DNA of 61,443 bases, from positions 36,523-97,965 of the forward strand of contig JAPPJO010000085.1 of NCBI GenBank assembly GCA_028820325.1, read 5' to 3'. The position numbers were made by a program, and so were the translations under genes. The DNA is from Gammaproteobacteria bacterium. GTDB taxonomy: Bacteria > Gemmatimonadota > Gemmatimonadetes > Longimicrobiales > Gaopeijiaceae. The notes beneath the pieces were generated by a model. The model made no database searches. It saw nothing but the letters and a program-made list of their open reading frames with translations, and had not been told where the DNA came from. This document shows positions 60,865 through 61,443 of this stretch, in pieces (the first letter of the stretch is position 1; each line of letters starts with the position of its first letter).

Positions 60865-61443
60865 CCACCCGCACCCGTCTGGTTGTCGTGGCCGTCCTGG
60901 CCACCGCCCTCACTGCCGTGGTCATCGCCGAACGCGCCAGCGAGGAGCGCGCGAACCGGCTGCACCGCCGCGGTGACTGGAGTTCCGCCGCGCGCATCTA
61001 CCGCGCGCGTCTCCAGGAGGAAGTCCCGGTGGCCCCGGGCGCGGTCGCCACCGAGTCTCCCGCCGCGCCGGAAGACGCGGCTCGCGACACCGGGCCCACA
61101 CCCGCCTTGGAGCCTCGGGCCCCGTATCTCCACTACAACCTGGGCACCACCCTGCTCGAACTGGCCGAAGCGCCGGATGCCCGCGCCCGCCTCTCCCGTG
61201 GCGCGGCCGGTCCCGACGACGACCTGCGCTCCCTCGCCTGGTACAACCTGGGCGTCGCCAGCCTGCGCGCCGCCATCGCTGCGCCCGGCTCCGACTCCGC
61301 CCTGGTCCATGTCGTGGCGGCCATAGAGGAAAACCGTAAGGCCCTCCGCCTGAGCCCCGGCCGCGAGGTGGCGGCGTGGAACCTCGCATTCGCCCGCCGC
61401 ATGCTCGATTCGCTCGACACCGGGGGCCGCCGGGGCGTCCAGG
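60861..61443 (+). CDS. TPR-type Bat operon protein, C-terminus cut by window edge
   Basis: 194 residues visible from ATG 60861 with no stop before the right edge. An N-terminal signal or anchor (LVVVAVLATALTAVVIA) is followed by helical repeat-like segments: ANRLHRRGDWSSAARIYRA, APYLHYNLGTTLLELAEA, LAWYNLGVASLRAAIA and EENRKALRLSPGREVAAWNL. The YNLGT and YNLG motifs are typical of the TPR proteins BatC/BatE that end bat operons. An acidic, Ala/Pro-rich spacer lies at about 55-85. Confidence 0.82.
   Translation, partial: MTTRTRLVVVAVLATALTAVVIAERASEERANRLHRRGDWSSAARIYRARLQEEVPVAPGAVATESPAAPEDAARDTGPTPALEPRAPYLHYNLGTTLLELAEAPDARARLSRGAAGPDDDLRSLAWYNLGVASLRAAIAAPGSDSALVHVVAAIEENRKALRLSPGREVAAWNLAFARRMLDSLDTGGRRGVQ

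Overview
GC-rich (roughly two-thirds G+C by eye), gene-dense bacterial DNA with 59 protein genes, many overlapping by 1-4 bases. The mix suggests a Gemmatimonadota-type heterotroph: several secreted D-aminoacylase and YtcJ-like amidohydrolases, DUF6152 and GRWEGDT-type secreted proteins, a Bat operon, and an aa3 oxidase beside several cytochromes c. This lineage call is inference; no rRNA or marker phylogeny is available. I found no tRNA, rRNA, CRISPR array, transposase or phage gene.

Layout. 1-2.7 kb: mutY (cut by the left edge) and a VWA protein. 2.3-5.9 kb (minus): hemA-hemB, a HmuY-like anchored protein and a small unknown protein, read from a promoter overlapping a Fur-like palindrome. 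5.9-8.0 kb (plus): ferredoxin, Mrp-type ATPase, a zinc-ribbon/PCP_red protein and a membrane protein. 8.1-17.0 kb (plus): a perfect-consensus promoter, a structured leader of about 240 bases, a UspA-UspA-PCP_red protein, a radical SAM/SPASM-PCP_red protein, a cytochrome bd-superfamily subunit without CydB, and three cytochrome c proteins, one with an ethylbenzene-dehydrogenase-like haem domain. 17.0-21.6 kb: cupredoxin lipoprotein and cytochrome c oxidase subunits II, I, III and IV, closed by a good terminator. The 2.3-21.6 kb stretch therefore combines haem synthesis, iron-sulfur/tetrapyrrole-type maturation factors and two terminal oxidases.

21.7-38.8 kb is accessory: membrane proteins, two D-aminoacylases, Trm112- and DUF192-family proteins, a beta-lactamase-fold hydrolase, and a long minus-strand operon (DoxX, DUF418, a PQQ/cytochrome enzyme broken by an in-frame stop, two GRWEGDT paralogues, DUF6152). 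38.8-41.2 kb holds two tandem DUF4143 ATPases, each with an inverted repeat at its start. 41.2-45.9 kb: a TRAP-TAXI transporter coupled to an amidohydrolase. 45.9-49.3 kb: a YIP1-like protein, an unknown protein and an orphan GspE/PilB ATPase.

49.2-53.7 kb (minus) is a tightly overlapping operon of a GlcF-like iron-sulfur protein, a GNAT acetyltransferase, an FAD oxidoreductase and an N-acylamino-acid-racemase-like enolase. With the D-aminoacylases it suggests N-acyl/D-amino-acid metabolism. 54.0-61.4 kb (plus): a YtcJ amidohydrolase followed by MoxR, DUF58, a BatD-like protein, BatA, BatB and a TPR protein cut by the right edge.

The strongest candidate for an undescribed system is the set of three different proteins carrying the PCP_red domain (best known from the dark-operative protochlorophyllide reductase) encoded within 5 kb, next to haem genes and directly upstream of a bd-like oxidase subunit that lacks the quinol-site motifs.
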